NCBI GenBank assembly: GCA_025766275.1 | Contig: JAFKAC010000019.1 | Span: 310,001 to 374,000 of the forward strand | Source of the DNA: Lactarius indigo | Taxonomy: Eukaryota; Basidiomycota; Agaricomycetes; Russulales; Russulaceae | Length of the DNA stretch: 64,000 nt | Reading direction: 5' to 3' | Part shown: positions 46,079 to 55,888 of the stretch, in pieces | Layout of the letters: every line of letters starts with the position of its first letter | Position numbering within the stretch: position 1 is the stretch's first letter | Translations under genes and position numbers: made by a program | Notes under the pieces: model-generated | Told to the model about the DNA's origin: nothing | The model's database searches: none | Seen by the model: the letters and a program-made list of their open reading frames with translations, nothing else

Positions 46079-47206
46079 CGTCGTGCTATTCCACTAGCAC
46101 TAGCTGACTTTGGTTTAGGGGCGCTGGGGTTGGTTTTGTGAAATTGATTAACAAGGTCTTGCGCATGGGTCATTTGGGAGGAGGGGAGCCAGGAGTTTTC
46201 AGAGTCGGGGTACCCCTTCCACTTGATCAAATAGAGTATACCCTTCTTGTTAGGTGATACCTTGGATTGCAGGACCTTTTCAACTTCGTAGTGTTCGTCT
46301 TCCCCTTGGACGATTTCAGGGGGTGGTCTGGTGAAGTTGGGCCCATGTGTAGTGTTTTCTTTGTACAGGGAGATCAAGGAGTTGTGGAAGACTGGGTGGA
46401 TGCGCCATGTCTTTGGGAGCTGGAGTTTGCAGTTGACTCCCCAGGTGGAAAGGACTTTAAAGGGGCCATGGCGTCGTGGGGCAAGTTTAGCTTTGGGGTG
46501 GGTAGTATGGATGTTGGTTCCTTCCAGCCAGACTAGGTCGCCTGCTTTGAATTCGTGAGAGGGGGTGGGTGTTTTCGATCCTCTCATGACTTCCGCTGCT
46601 ACCTTAAGGGCTGCGGTGACTTCGGAGCGGATTTGATTTAGCGCCTCTAGCCTCTCCTCGGCTGTAGGTATTTTGGTGGTGAAGTGGGTAGGGGGAATGA
46701 ACTCTGGTTTGTATCCATACCAAACTTCGAAGGGTGATTTGTGGGTTGCGCTATGTTGTCGGGCATTGTGTGCAAATTCCATAAATGGGATTAGGTCTAC
46801 CCAGTTATCTTGTTGGAAGTTGCAGAAGATACGAAGGTATTGTTCGAGTTCTTGGTTGACACGTTCAGTTTCTCCATCGGTTTGTGGGTGGAAAGCTGTG
46901 GATAGCATGGATTTGACTCCGAGTTTGTTCCAAATTTCTTGCATGACTTTTGAAGCGAATTGGGGCCCTCTGTCGGAAATGACCTGTCGAGGTAGGCCAG
47001 TGCATCTCCAGACGTTTTCAAGGTAGAGTTGGGCTGTTTCGTCTGCAGTGATGGTTTTGTTGCAAGGGGAAATGACTATTGCTTTGCTGAGTCGGTCGAC
47101 CACTACAAATAGTGAATCATAGTTGTGGGATAGGGGGAGGTCGGTGATAAAGTCCATTGTGATGGTTCCCCATATTTCTTCAGGTATTGCATTTGGTTGT
47201 AGGGGT
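46075..47206 (-). pseudogene. Element B integrase core and chromodomain (3' part of pol)
   Basis: Integrase core DFITDLPLSHNYDSLFVVVD, VISDRGPQFASK and TAFHPQTDGETERVNQ keep the D, D and E residues. The GPY-like region (RRHGPFKVLS) and chromodomain (VEKVLQSK...YLIKWKGYPDSENSW) follow. Chromodomains in this group steer integration to marked chromatin. Separated from the rest of pol by the solo LTR 47212-47791. Confidence 0.9.
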
Positions 47207-47211
47207 ACTTG

Positions 47212-47791
47212 TGTTACGCCCTAGCAGGGGCGTGGGTTCTAAAGGTTCTGAATCACACAAGTATCAAGCGAAGACCTCTGTTGTCTTATTGCTATGAAAT
47301 ACGAGTGATAAAAAGTGTGGCACAAAGTGCAGCACTACTCTGTAACGTAGGACTCCTCGTCCGAAGTGTCTAACACTTCTCTACACTTGATCTTGCTAGT
47401 GCACAGAGTATAACAGGTGTGACGCGTTGATATAGTTCAACTGCAAAGACTTCGAAGTGTCCTGGTTAGGGACTGAGGTAGGGGATGCACAAGAAGAGAG
47501 GAATAAGGCGAGGTCACACCAAAGTACGAAGGCAAGGTTGCTAGATTGCAAACGAAGCCAAGTCTGGCTTCCTACGGTCTATGGTACAGGTTTATATAGG
47601 ACGAGGTTCCAAACAACATGAACACAAGTCCACACAACATCAAAGAGACTAAACGGAGTAAACAGAAGTTCGGATCAAAGAAACAGCGCTACTAGTCGCA
47701 ATAGCTCCTTTGGTAACAAGGTATAGTACAGAAGGGGAAAGGCAAGGTGGAAACATACTGTAATTGAGGTCCGAAGCGTCGGATCATAACA
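47212..47791. mobile_element. Solo LTR inside element B integrase
   Basis: 580 bp, TGTTACG...CATAACA (terminal inverted TGTTA/TAACA), flanked by exact ACTTG copies (47207-47211 and 47792-47796). Removing it and one ACTTG rejoins the integrase frame after KIKPRTQV. A minus-strand TATATAA near 47595 suggests minus orientation, and 35 nt beyond it lies a hairpin GAAGCCA/TGGCTTC. No internal sequence remains, so it formed by LTR-LTR recombination. No full-length parent is present in the window. Confidence 0.87.
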
Positions 47792-47796
47792 ACTTG

Positions 47797-50426
47797 GGTA
47801 CGTGGTTTGATTTTAGTGGCTTGGCATGTGGCGCAACCATCAACATAGGTTTTAACAAAGGTTGATATGCCTGGCCACCAGAAGTCTCGGGATATTAACT
47901 CATAGGTTTTCCATCGTCCGGGGTGTCCTGTGGCGATGTGGTCGTGGTATGTTCTAACAATGTCTCTTCGTAGGTTGTCATCTTTCGGAACATAAACTTG
48001 TCCTTTGAATAAGATAATGCCGTCTTCTAAGTTCCACTCTTCTAGTCCTCTAGCTAAGGATCGAGGGCCGTTTTTTAGAAGGGATTCTAGGGCCATGCTG
48101 ACTTCCTTGTCGTAGGTCTGGGTGTTTTTGATACGTTGTCGGAGGGTGGTATCTCCTTGAATGGTTACTGCAGTTCTTTGTACTGCATTGATGGAAAAAT
48201 ACTTGGTGTCCAGGAGTACTCGCTTCTCATCTTCATCCGCTATCCCCTTTTTATGATCTGGACGCCAAGACAGTGCATCAGATTTGTTCTGCGTTCCAGG
48301 TTTGTGGATGATGATGAACTGGAAGCGAGAGAGGAACAAGGCCCAACGGGCCTGTCGGCGGGAAAGCTTCTGCTTTGTGGTAAAATAGACAAGGTTGCCG
48401 TGGTCAGACCAGATTTCAGTAACGTCATCCCGCCCTTCCAGGTAGTGGCGGAAAGCATGCAAGGCATGGATGATGGCAAGAAGTTCCTTGTCGCAGATTT
48501 CGTAGTGTCGCTCAGTAGGAAGGAGGGATTTGGAAAGGAAGGCGACGGGGTGCCAACGCTGCAAGGCATCTGGTTGCTCAAGAATGGCACCGGTAGCGAA
48601 ATCACTTGCATCAGTGATGAGGCGGAAAGGCTTAGAATGGTCAGGCAAGGCAAGGACAGGGGCTTTGGTGAAACACTCGATCAAGGTGCGGAAAGCGGTT
48701 TCCGCCGCAGTACCCCAAGAAAAGGGGACATCTTTCTTGGTTAGGTCAAACAAGGGACGGGCGATATTGGAGTAGTCTTTGATGAAGCGTCGATAGAAAT
48801 TGCAAAAGCCCAGGAAGGCTTGTACTTGTTTGACAGTGCGTGGGGTGGGCCATTGAGTAATGCCTGCAACCTTAGCAGGGTCCATAGAAACTTGGCCATC
48901 GGAAATAACAATTCCGAGGTATTCAACAGAGGTTTGTGCAAATGTACATTTTTCAGGTTTCAGGTAGAGGTCGTGGCGTTCCAGTCGTTGAAGCACGTCG
49001 TGTGTCAACGCTGTGAGTGAGGAGAGATCTTCGGTGAAGATTAAGATGTCATTGAGGTAGACTACTACATGTCCATCGTCGATCAAGGATTCGAAGATTT
49101 GGTTCATGAATGTCTGGAAGGTGGCAGGGGCATTGCAGAGGCCGAAGGTCATTACTGTGGGTTCAAAGAGTCCTAAGGATGTTTTGAAGGCTGCCTTGTA
49201 TTCATCGCCTTCGCGGATGCGGATATTGTTGTAACCCCAACGAATATCTAGCTTGGTAAAGTAACGAGCACCATGAAGTTTGTCAATGAGGTCGGGGATA
49301 AGGGGGAGGGGTGCTGCGTTTTTAACAGTTATGTCATTGAGGGCACGGTAGTCTTGTACAGGTCGGAGTTTGCCATCTTTCTTGTCGACAAAGAAGAAGG
49401 GGGAGGCCATGGGTGACTTAGATGGTCGGATGTAACCTTTCTTTAGGTGGTCAGAAATATACTCTTTGAGGGCATCAGATTCCTTTGGTGTAAGTCGATA
49501 AATGCCACAATTCTTCATAGTGGCTCCTGGTTTGAGATCAATTGCGTGATCCCAGGGCTGATGTTGGGGTAGTCGGTAGGACGCGATTTCACTGAATACT
49601 TTGGTGTAACGTTGGAAATGACTCGGAATGTGGTCGATGGAAGGCTTGGGTGCAGTTCGTGCTGCTATCTTGGTGCTTGTAGTTACTTTGGATCGGATGG
49701 CAAGGTGGTCGTACTTGTTGAAGCTGTGAATCCACAGCCAGGGTTCGCAGGCATCTTGGATGAAGGTAGGTTCCAGAGGTTCAATTTCATCGTTCACAGG
49801 GAGGCAGGTTTCTTGGTCAGGGTCAAGTTCAAGGATGTTAATAGTCGTATGTCGCGTTTGTGGTGTTTTCGAAGAGATGACAACCGCTGAGGAGGACAGG
49901 GTGCAGGTTTTTGGGCATCGGGTGAAGGCTATTTTTGGTTGATGCCAATCGATTTCAGGATTATGCGCTTTGAGCCAATCTGTTCCTAAGATTATATCGT
50001 GCTCCCCTAGAGTAGTTGCATAGAGTTCCACAGTTTCGTCGTGGTAGTTGTCATCAGAAGTCCTGATCCGTAGTCTCTGGATCGTGGTATACCTAACAGA
50101 TCCCGTCTTGTTGGGAGACCCATCCACGTTTCTAACTGGTAAGGGTTTAATTAGTGTCCTCATTGTTAGGTTGTTTGCACGCGCAAACCCATCATCCACG
50201 ATGATGCCCTCCGCACCACTGTCCAACAGGGCACGGGCACTGATTTCCTTGCCAGACTTCTTTCCTACTAGTGTAACTCTGAGAACAATTGAAGGAGCTC
50301 TCCTATTCCGAATTGTTTCTACAGGTACATGCTCGGCTCCGAGCGTCTCTAGTAAGGAAAGGCCGTGTACAACGCTACTGGCACGAATACTTCCAATCGA
50401 CAGTGCTACGATGGAAGAGCCTAAAA
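47797..50426 (-). pseudogene. Element B protease-RT-RNase H-integrase N part (5' part of pol)
   Basis: The frame is open from the gag stop (50421-50423) in the -1 frame. Protease LLDSGAEG near 50220; RT blocks FVDKKDGKLRPVQDYRALN, KLDIRWGYNNIRI, and the catalytic box reads YLNDIL near 49055 instead of YLDDIL. RNase H DASDFATGAI near 48590, then the zinc finger HHIATGHP-type and CATCQATK near 47830. The Asp to Asn change in the RT box should abolish polymerase activity in this copy. No ATG at the start, so pol is probably made by frameshifting from gag. Confidence 0.88.
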
Positions 50427-51971
50427 ATCCTCATTAATAGGCACCGAACGCGGACGTGCGTCCGGGTCAAAAGGGAGTATCTCTCGATATACCGCTCCAA
50501 TGTTTGCTGGGTGGTCAGCAGGTGCTTCCTCCTGACTTGGTTCATCAACAAAGGCGCCGTGCGCCCTAGCGTTGTTGTTGGATTGGCCTCCTTTGGCCTT
50601 CATGGCTGCCGTTTTGGCGTGACATTCTTTAAGTATGTGGCCTGGTTTGCCACAGTACAAACAGAGTTTATTCTTGAAGCGGTACTCCCACTCTTCTTTG
50701 GTAAGCTTGGCTCTTGGTTTGGTAGTACGTGCCAAGGTGGCGTTGACATTTACGCTATCGTCCTCTGCTAGGACGGCTCGTCCTGTGGTGGGCTTATGGG
50801 TTTTGTTAAACTGGTTAATGGCATTTCCAGCATAAATTCGATAGGCGCGATCGAATTCTCTTGCTTTCTCAACGAGGGTGTCAAAGGTGGTAGGGATGGG
50901 GGATATGCCGAGCAGCTTCATATTCAGAGCTGTTGGAATAGCTTGTCGGAAGGCATACATCTTGGTTTGTTCATTTGCACCACTTCGTGTAGCATGGGTT
51001 GACCATTCTTGGAACCATTCATTGAAAGGTCGGGTCCCCATCTTCAGAGAATACATTTTGTTGGTGGATTCCATGGCAGTATGACCAGGAACGAAGTGTG
51101 CATCAAAGTCAGTTTTGAACTGCGCCCAGGTGCCAAAGGATATTGCCGCTCCTCCGGTTGGGTTCAAGGCTTTCTTTTGTCTATCTTGAGCCCATTCTCC
51201 AGCTGAGGTCCCAACCTTGAAGTAGGTGAGAGCAGTAGATATCTTTTTATCTTCTGTATTAAAGATATCTTGGTTTAGGTGGAAGTAGTTGGCTAGGTTG
51301 TTCCAAAAAGCTTCAGCATGGTTGGGCTTGCCATCAAAGGGCTCAGGTGCTGCGCCTAAGATTTTTGCAGGTGCCGGGGCTGCCATTGCAGTGGGTACAG
51401 GAGGAATGGATAAGGGGGGTGCTGAGGAAGAGGCTTGAACAGTTAAGGGTGGTGATGGGAGTCGATGTGGTGGAACTGCTGCAGGGAGGTGACTTGGGCC
51501 AGAGGTACTAGGGGAAATCTGGGGCGTCGAGGGTCGGGAGGTTACTTGGGAGAGTAGACCGGAAAGCTTCTTTGTGGTAGTATCTAGGATTTGTGATACT
51601 TCTTCCGTATCACTTTTCGAATCGTCGGATTCACTAGGTGTATTGAAGTGGACCGGTTTGTTGTTTAGGTAGATCCACTGCTCGTTTACAAAGTTCCAAC
51701 GGACGTTCTTTCCTTTGAAGATGGCGTGTAGGGCGTTGTAGTTTATGTTTTCAACCTTTTCGATACCTGGAAAGGCTTCTTTGAGGTCCTGGAAAACGAT
51801 TTGATGTTGGGTAGCAACTATTGTCCACGGGTGTTTTCCCGTAGGACTGGATATGTCCTCGTCTTTCCACTTGGCGTAGTAAAGGTTGTCGGTAAGGGAA
51901 AAATAGGGGTCAAAGAAGTATACTGGAACGTGGGCTTTTTCTTCTGGTGTAAGAGGTCGTTGTGTATTCAT
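50421..51971 (-). CDS. Element B gag with CCHC zinc knuckle
   Basis: 516 residues from an ATG at 51969-51971. N-terminal region with the TPEEKAHVPVYFFDPYFS block, a proline/serine-rich linker, capsid-like part (EPFDGKPNHAEAFWNNLANY, FRQAIPTALNMKLLG) and zinc knuckle CLYCGKPGHILKEC near 50660. Ends PINEDF. The stop follows a run of five T residues (GAT TTT TAG), a plausible slip site into pol. Confidence 0.88.
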   Translation of the reverse strand: MNTQRPLTPEEKAHVPVYFFDPYFSLTDNLYYAKWKDEDISSPTGKHPWTIVATQHQIVFQDLKEAFPGIEKVENINYNALHAIFKGKNVRWNFVNEQWIYLNNKPVHFNTPSESDDSKSDTEEVSQILDTTTKKLSGLLSQVTSRPSTPQISPSTSGPSHLPAAVPPHRLPSPPLTVQASSSAPPLSIPPVPTAMAAPAPAKILGAAPEPFDGKPNHAEAFWNNLANYFHLNQDIFNTEDKKISTALTYFKVGTSAGEWAQDRQKKALNPTGGAAISFGTWAQFKTDFDAHFVPGHTAMESTNKMYSLKMGTRPFNEWFQEWSTHATRSGANEQTKMYAFRQAIPTALNMKLLGISPIPTTFDTLVEKAREFDRAYRIYAGNAINQFNKTHKPTTGRAVLAEDDSVNVNATLARTTKPRAKLTKEEWEYRFKNKLCLYCGKPGHILKECHAKTAAMKAKGGQSNNNARAHGAFVDEPSQEEAPADHPANIGAVYREILPFDPDARPRSVPINEDF

Positions 51972-51974
51972 ACA

Positions 51975-52662
51975 CTAATTCTGCAGGCGGGTGACAGTCC
52001 AACTGTCTATGTTCCAAGGGTAATAAACTTTATAGGCAGGGAGTAAGGTGGCACGGTCTGGGTGGTTGGTTCTTTGTTGTCGGCGGATCCAGTGGTATTC
52101 TTCCCAAATACCAAAATGGGTTAGGATGGTTTTACTTCTCCACAAGAAGTCTTGGAAGTATAAGGGGCTGGTGGTGATTTCTGTTGCCCTGGTGAGTGGT
52201 TGGGCGAAAAACAATGTTTCGTTAGTGTGTCGATTTTGATAGAGGAGGGTGCAGTGTCGCTTGAAGATGTCGAGTTCTCTGGGGGTTCGTGTGGGTAAAC
52301 TTTTGGTTACTAGGATCGCCTCAGGGAGGTGACAGTAAATTTCTCTTGGTTGGGTTTCTAGGTATTGCGCTTCGTCACTACTGGTGGTGTGTTGTCTAGG
52401 GATGTCTTGGATGCTGGGGAAAACAGGTTCGTTTGGACTGGACTGATTAATGCTAGGGAGTTGGCTAGGGATTCGTCTTTGGGTACGTGCTGCTTGTCTT
52501 GGGATTACTGGAGTGGTATTTGTGGAGGTAAGGGGGCGGGTATCTACTTGGGGACGGTGATGACGTCTTCTTGTAGTGCGTTGAGTGGAAGCCAGGGTGA
52601 TCGCCCAGTTTGTGATGGGTTCCAGGTTGATGTTTTGACAGGTATAATTTTCTCGGGTTTTC
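51975..52662 (-). CDS. Element B ORF3, unknown, directly upstream of gag
   Basis: Open reading frame of ~228 codons with no early ATG, ending in TAG four bases before the gag ATG and in the same frame as gag. It includes the block ALLPAYKVYYPWN and WEEYHWIRRQQ. It lies in the same frame as ORF2 upstream, separated by TAG (52716-52718) and TAA (~52663). Each stop could come from CAG or CAA by C to T, so ORF2, ORF3 and gag may once have been one frame. No family recognised. Confidence 0.45.
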
Positions 52663-52715
52663 GCTTAAAGTTGTGACTTAACACTTTTCAGCAAAAGTAG
52701 GTCCCGACAAAATTT

Positions 52716-53756
52716 CTAAGAATCGTCTACGCTTCCTCGGTACGGTAAGTAATTAAGTCCGGGGGCCCACAATACGACGTTAGGAGGGGTAGGGGGGGTA
52801 GCTGGTCTAAATCCACAAGTACAAACTTCGTTTGAACACCAACAGGGGTTAGTGTTGACTGGGTTGTTCCAAGTGTCCACTACTGTTGCACCTTCTTCAT
52901 CAGTGTCTCCGTTGTGGAGGGAGATGTCGCTGTCTCGTGGAGAGGATACTTCGTCTGGAGGTGGAGGGGAGTATTCTGGACTGGGAGTCGAGGGAACTAG
53001 GGGTTCAAAGCCTGGTCCTGCTTCTGCAATTCGAGCGAGTAGAGCGATCGACCGTGGTCGTTCAGAAGCTCTTCCTCCTCTGGCTTGTATGAGTTCCACT
53101 AGTTCTGGGTCGTCGGGTTCTCTGGGGGGTTCGAGGAATGTTCGTGGATTAACTGGTGACTGATCTGGGTTGGAGAGTGTCGTTTCCCAAACTCCGGTGC
53201 TGAAGAGGTAGGAAAACTCTTTTCCGTCAACAATAACAAGTCAAGGTGGGGAGTCGCCGACTCTAACCACCCGAAGTTCTTGAAAGTTGATTTGTAGTTG
53301 TTGGTAGTTGAGGAGAACCCGGTTGATGTACCGTTTGGTACGCCCTGCTTCTATACTTCTAATAAGTCGTTCTCTTCGAGGGGGAATGTAAATGAACCAG
53401 AGGAAGTCGCTCTTGGTCCAGACTAGGTATTGATCTGCTGGCCTGTTGTTGGTGGTGACGGCGCCCGAAAGGTGCCAATAAAGAAGTTGCTCGTGGGCGT
53501 CGTCTACTAAGATAGGGAGGCAGTCGATAAGAGTTTCGTAGCCTTCTTCGCTTAGTATTCTTCCAAAGTCGAAGCTAAAGTGAAACTTGTTAAGGGCAGT
53601 GGGGGGATCGGTCCAGGAGTCAGCGTTGTTTACAGCTGTTAAGTCAACAAGGGCAGTAGAGGGGTAGTATCGTTCTAGTTGTCGTCGTCTGTGGGTTTCA
53701 AAGTTGGCTTGGGCTAATGCTAGTCTCTGAGCTTCGGTAAGTTGTTCTGGGGGCAC
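52716..53756 (-). pseudogene. Element B ORF2, unknown, with one internal TGA
   Basis: Two ORFs in the same frame are joined by a single TGA at 53241-53243 (CCT TGA CTT, Arg if CGA). The first part has RYYPSTALVDLTAVNNADSW and HFSFDFGRILSEEGYE, the second LVIVDGKEFSYLFSTGVWE and a C-terminal Cys motif CWCSNEVCTCG. About 347 codons. No ATG at the beginning (GTG). Not a known gag or pol domain. Confidence 0.5.
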
Positions 53757-53892
53757 TTAAAACCACTCGGTTTAAGTTTCTTGGGATAGTAAAGGTTTAC
53801 TTACTATTTGCGTTGAGACTTAAAACACTCGTTTTAAGTAGTCAAGGCAAATTTATTTTGTTTCAAAAAAAGTTCGTCCCCCTTACTGACTT

Positions 53893-55149
53893 CTAGAGGG
53901 GTTGGGAGTCAGGAAAGGTAGTAATGAAAGAGAAGGGATCGGCAGGGATACGAGGGGTAAGACAGTAAGCAAGTAAGTGGGGGGAGGCGCGAATTAAGTC
54001 CTCAAAGAAGTAAGCTTGGTGGTATGCGTAGATTTGTCCGTTGATAGCGAAACGTAGATGTCCGTAAGTAGTGACTATCCTTCCGTCCAAGAAGTCTTGA
54101 ATCTCTAGGGTTACTAGAGAATCAATATATCCTGCCCTATGGATGTTAGTGAGGGGGGCGAAAACACGCCGCAGACCTTCCCTGAAATCGTAACGAATAG
54201 TTCCGAAGGGGGTGTCTGGAGAGGGGAGGTCGTAGATGGCCCTGGAACAGATGTAAAGGGGGGGGAAGTTGGGATGTTGAGTGGGATCAATAATACGAGG
54301 GAAAAGAGTGTAAACGTGAGGGGAGAGGAGACGGAAGGGGGTGACAGAAGGGAAGACTGGGGGATGGGTGGTGAGGGTAGTTGCAAGGGGAATTCTAGTG
54401 ATTAGCTCCCGAAGTGTAGTAGAGGCGGGCCGCCAAGATTCTCCTTGAGGAGTGATGACGGCGATATAAAGGTGAGGGTGCTCTCCTTGATGAAGGAGGC
54501 AGGGGGGGGCTTGGTAGGCAGCGGCAGCGGCAGGGGGGATATTCTCCTGGCTGGGGTGTGGGACAAAGGGGGCTTGCTCAGCTACCCTCTCGTAGTTAAT
54601 AGGGGAGTCGGGGGTGGGGGGACGTGAGGCAACTGGAGGAGGCGAGGGAGAAGGAGGGCGCGGAGGAGTATCAATAGGTAACGAAGGAGAGGCACGAGGG
54701 GTAGTAGCCGCGTGGGAAGGGAGAGGGGGACGAGGTGTGGGAAGGCGAATGGGGGGCGCAGACTCGGCGCGTGGTTCAGGGGAAGGAGTGCGAGAGAGCT
54801 CAACTATGTTTCCGTTGAGGTCTACTATCTCGAGCACTTCTTCGTAAAATTGTGCAGTGCTTGGTGAGACGGGACGAGGGGAGGGGCGAGGGGTGGCTTC
54901 AGGGTCAGGGTAAACTAACTCTGGGGTGACTTCCCGGCTTTCTAAGATGGGTGAAGGAATGACAGGGGGGGAGAAGCTTGGAGTGGGAAGGGAAATATAA
55001 GGGGGATCTGGGAGACGAGAGGTGGATGCGACAGGAGAGCGAGTAAAAATGGAATCAAGGGGGCTACCCTGGAAGTAACTGTCTTCCTGGTAGCTGCAGG
55101 AATCTCCGTCCCAATGTCCAAACTGCGAGAAGTCGTAGTCTGAATCCAC
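53893..55149 (-). CDS. Element B ORF1, proline-rich protein of unknown function
   Basis: 418 codons. The first third is acidic and aromatic (DSDYDFSQFGHWDGDS), the middle very rich in Pro and Ser with PPSPSPPP runs, the last third structured (PHLYIAVITPQGESWRP, the LEIQDFLDGRIVTTYGHLRF block). No ATG begins the frame. The frame starts at the acceptor of a predicted 56-nt intron (55149-55204), which joins A to TG to give ATG GAT. Ends in TAG at 53893-53895. No homologue recognised. Confidence 0.6.
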   Translation of the reverse strand: MDSDYDFSQFGHWDGDSCSYQEDSYFQGSPLDSIFTRSPVASTSRLPDPPYISLPTPSFSPPVIPSPILESREVTPELVYPDPEATPRPSPRPVSPSTAQFYEEVLEIVDLNGNIVELSRTPSPEPRAESAPPIRLPTPRPPLPSHAATTPRASPSLPIDTPPRPPSPSPPPVASRPPTPDSPINYERVAEQAPFVPHPSQENIPPAAAAAYQAPPCLLHQGEHPHLYIAVITPQGESWRPASTTLRELITRIPLATTLTTHPPVFPSVTPFRLLSPHVYTLFPRIIDPTQHPNFPPLYICSRAIYDLPSPDTPFGTIRYDFREGLRRVFAPLTNIHRAGYIDSLVTLEIQDFLDGRIVTTYGHLRFAINGQIYAYHQAYFFEDLIRASPHLLAYCLTPRIPADPFSFITTFPDSQPL

Positions 55150-55204
55150 TAGGAAAGCCCGAGGTCAGTCTATTAAAGAGACTGTCCAAGTGTGGTGAAC
55201 TCAC
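55149..55204 (-). other. Predicted intron across the 5' LTR border of element B
   Basis: Minus-strand donor GTGAGT (in the LTR, first base at 55204) and acceptor TTTCCTAG (last base at 55149) define 56 nt, the typical intron length here. The intron contains the LTR end and the primer-binding site. Splicing joins ...GACA to TGGATTC, creating an ATG in frame with ORF1. An ORF in the LTR is open up to this point. Confidence 0.55.
55179..55188 (-). other. Primer-binding site of element B, self-priming type
   Basis: Minus-strand TGGACAGTCT, 2 nt inside the 5' LTR edge. Exact complement of AGACTGTCCA (55375-55384), which begins 35 nt downstream of TATATAA in the LTR. It also starts with TGG, so a tRNA primer cannot be excluded from this element alone. 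Confidence 0.6.
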
Positions 55205-55888
55205 TGTCACTCGACAGCGAGGGATATGGTTGAAGACGACGGCGGGCAAGGTAAAGACGGAGAGAGCGTCGAAGGGGGCGGAGAGGAGGCGTCTTGGCTC
55301 AGAGGAGATAGTGGCACACACAAGGTGGGGCACTTCGAAGGAGCTGCGAGGCAAGAGAGGGAAGATGTCACAAGTGGACAGTCTGAGGGACTGTCCGGTA
55401 GATTGGGCTAGCTTATATACTACAGGGGGTGGTCTGTGCGTAGGTTTAGGGCAGGCTTAGGGCCTGTCCACGAGTGCTGCGTAATACTGCGGATTGGAAC
55501 ATTCTAGAGACTAGTTATTAATACTTGTCCAATCAGAATAAAGGATAAGCATGGTACGACTGCGCCGCAGTCGATGATGCCATATTGCGCCATAGTGGCG
55601 TGATTCCGCAGCAACTGCGGAACCCGTGATAGGAACACGTGTTCCTTGTGACTTGGTTGATTATCTTCGTTGATTGATAAACGATCAACCGTTGACTGAT
55701 ACACGTGCATGTACACATGTGACTTGGAAGGACAGAGTAATCATGTGACACATCACGTGGCCGTCGGAGAGCGAAATTCAAACTCCGATTTCGGATTTCC
55801 CCTTTAGGAAGCTGATGACATAAGCCCGGTCTGGTCCGGACCGGTCCTAAGCGCCTTGAGTCACGACCTGGTTTATAGGTTCGTGACA
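55191..55888 (-). repeat. 5' LTR of element B
   Basis: 698 bp. Minus-strand TATATAAG at 55412-55419; hairpin GGACAGTC/GACTGTCC at 55376-55396 around the predicted transcript start at 55384. Confidence 0.92.

Larger units (their letters stand above)
45366..55888 (-). mobile_element. LTR element B: 10.5-kb Ty3/Gypsy chromovirus with extra pre-gag ORFs
   Basis: LTRs 45366-46063 and 55191-55888, both 698 bp, TGTGG...TGACA on the plus strand. Target duplication TCCAC at 45361-45365 and 55889-55893, exact. The insertion lies in gag of element A. The minus-strand order is LTR, ORF1 (55149-53893), ORF2/3 (53756-51975), gag (51971-50421), pol (50426-46075), polypurine tract, LTR. The LTRs differ at about seven sites, fewer per base than those of A, in agreement with the nesting order. 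A solo LTR interrupts its integrase. Confidence 0.93.

Noticed and set aside
55171..55188. Element B PBS as a plain tRNA site because it starts with TGG
   Set aside because: No tRNA could be matched from the sequence, and the exact complement at TATA+35 fits the self-priming pattern of the other two elements better. Not fully excluded.
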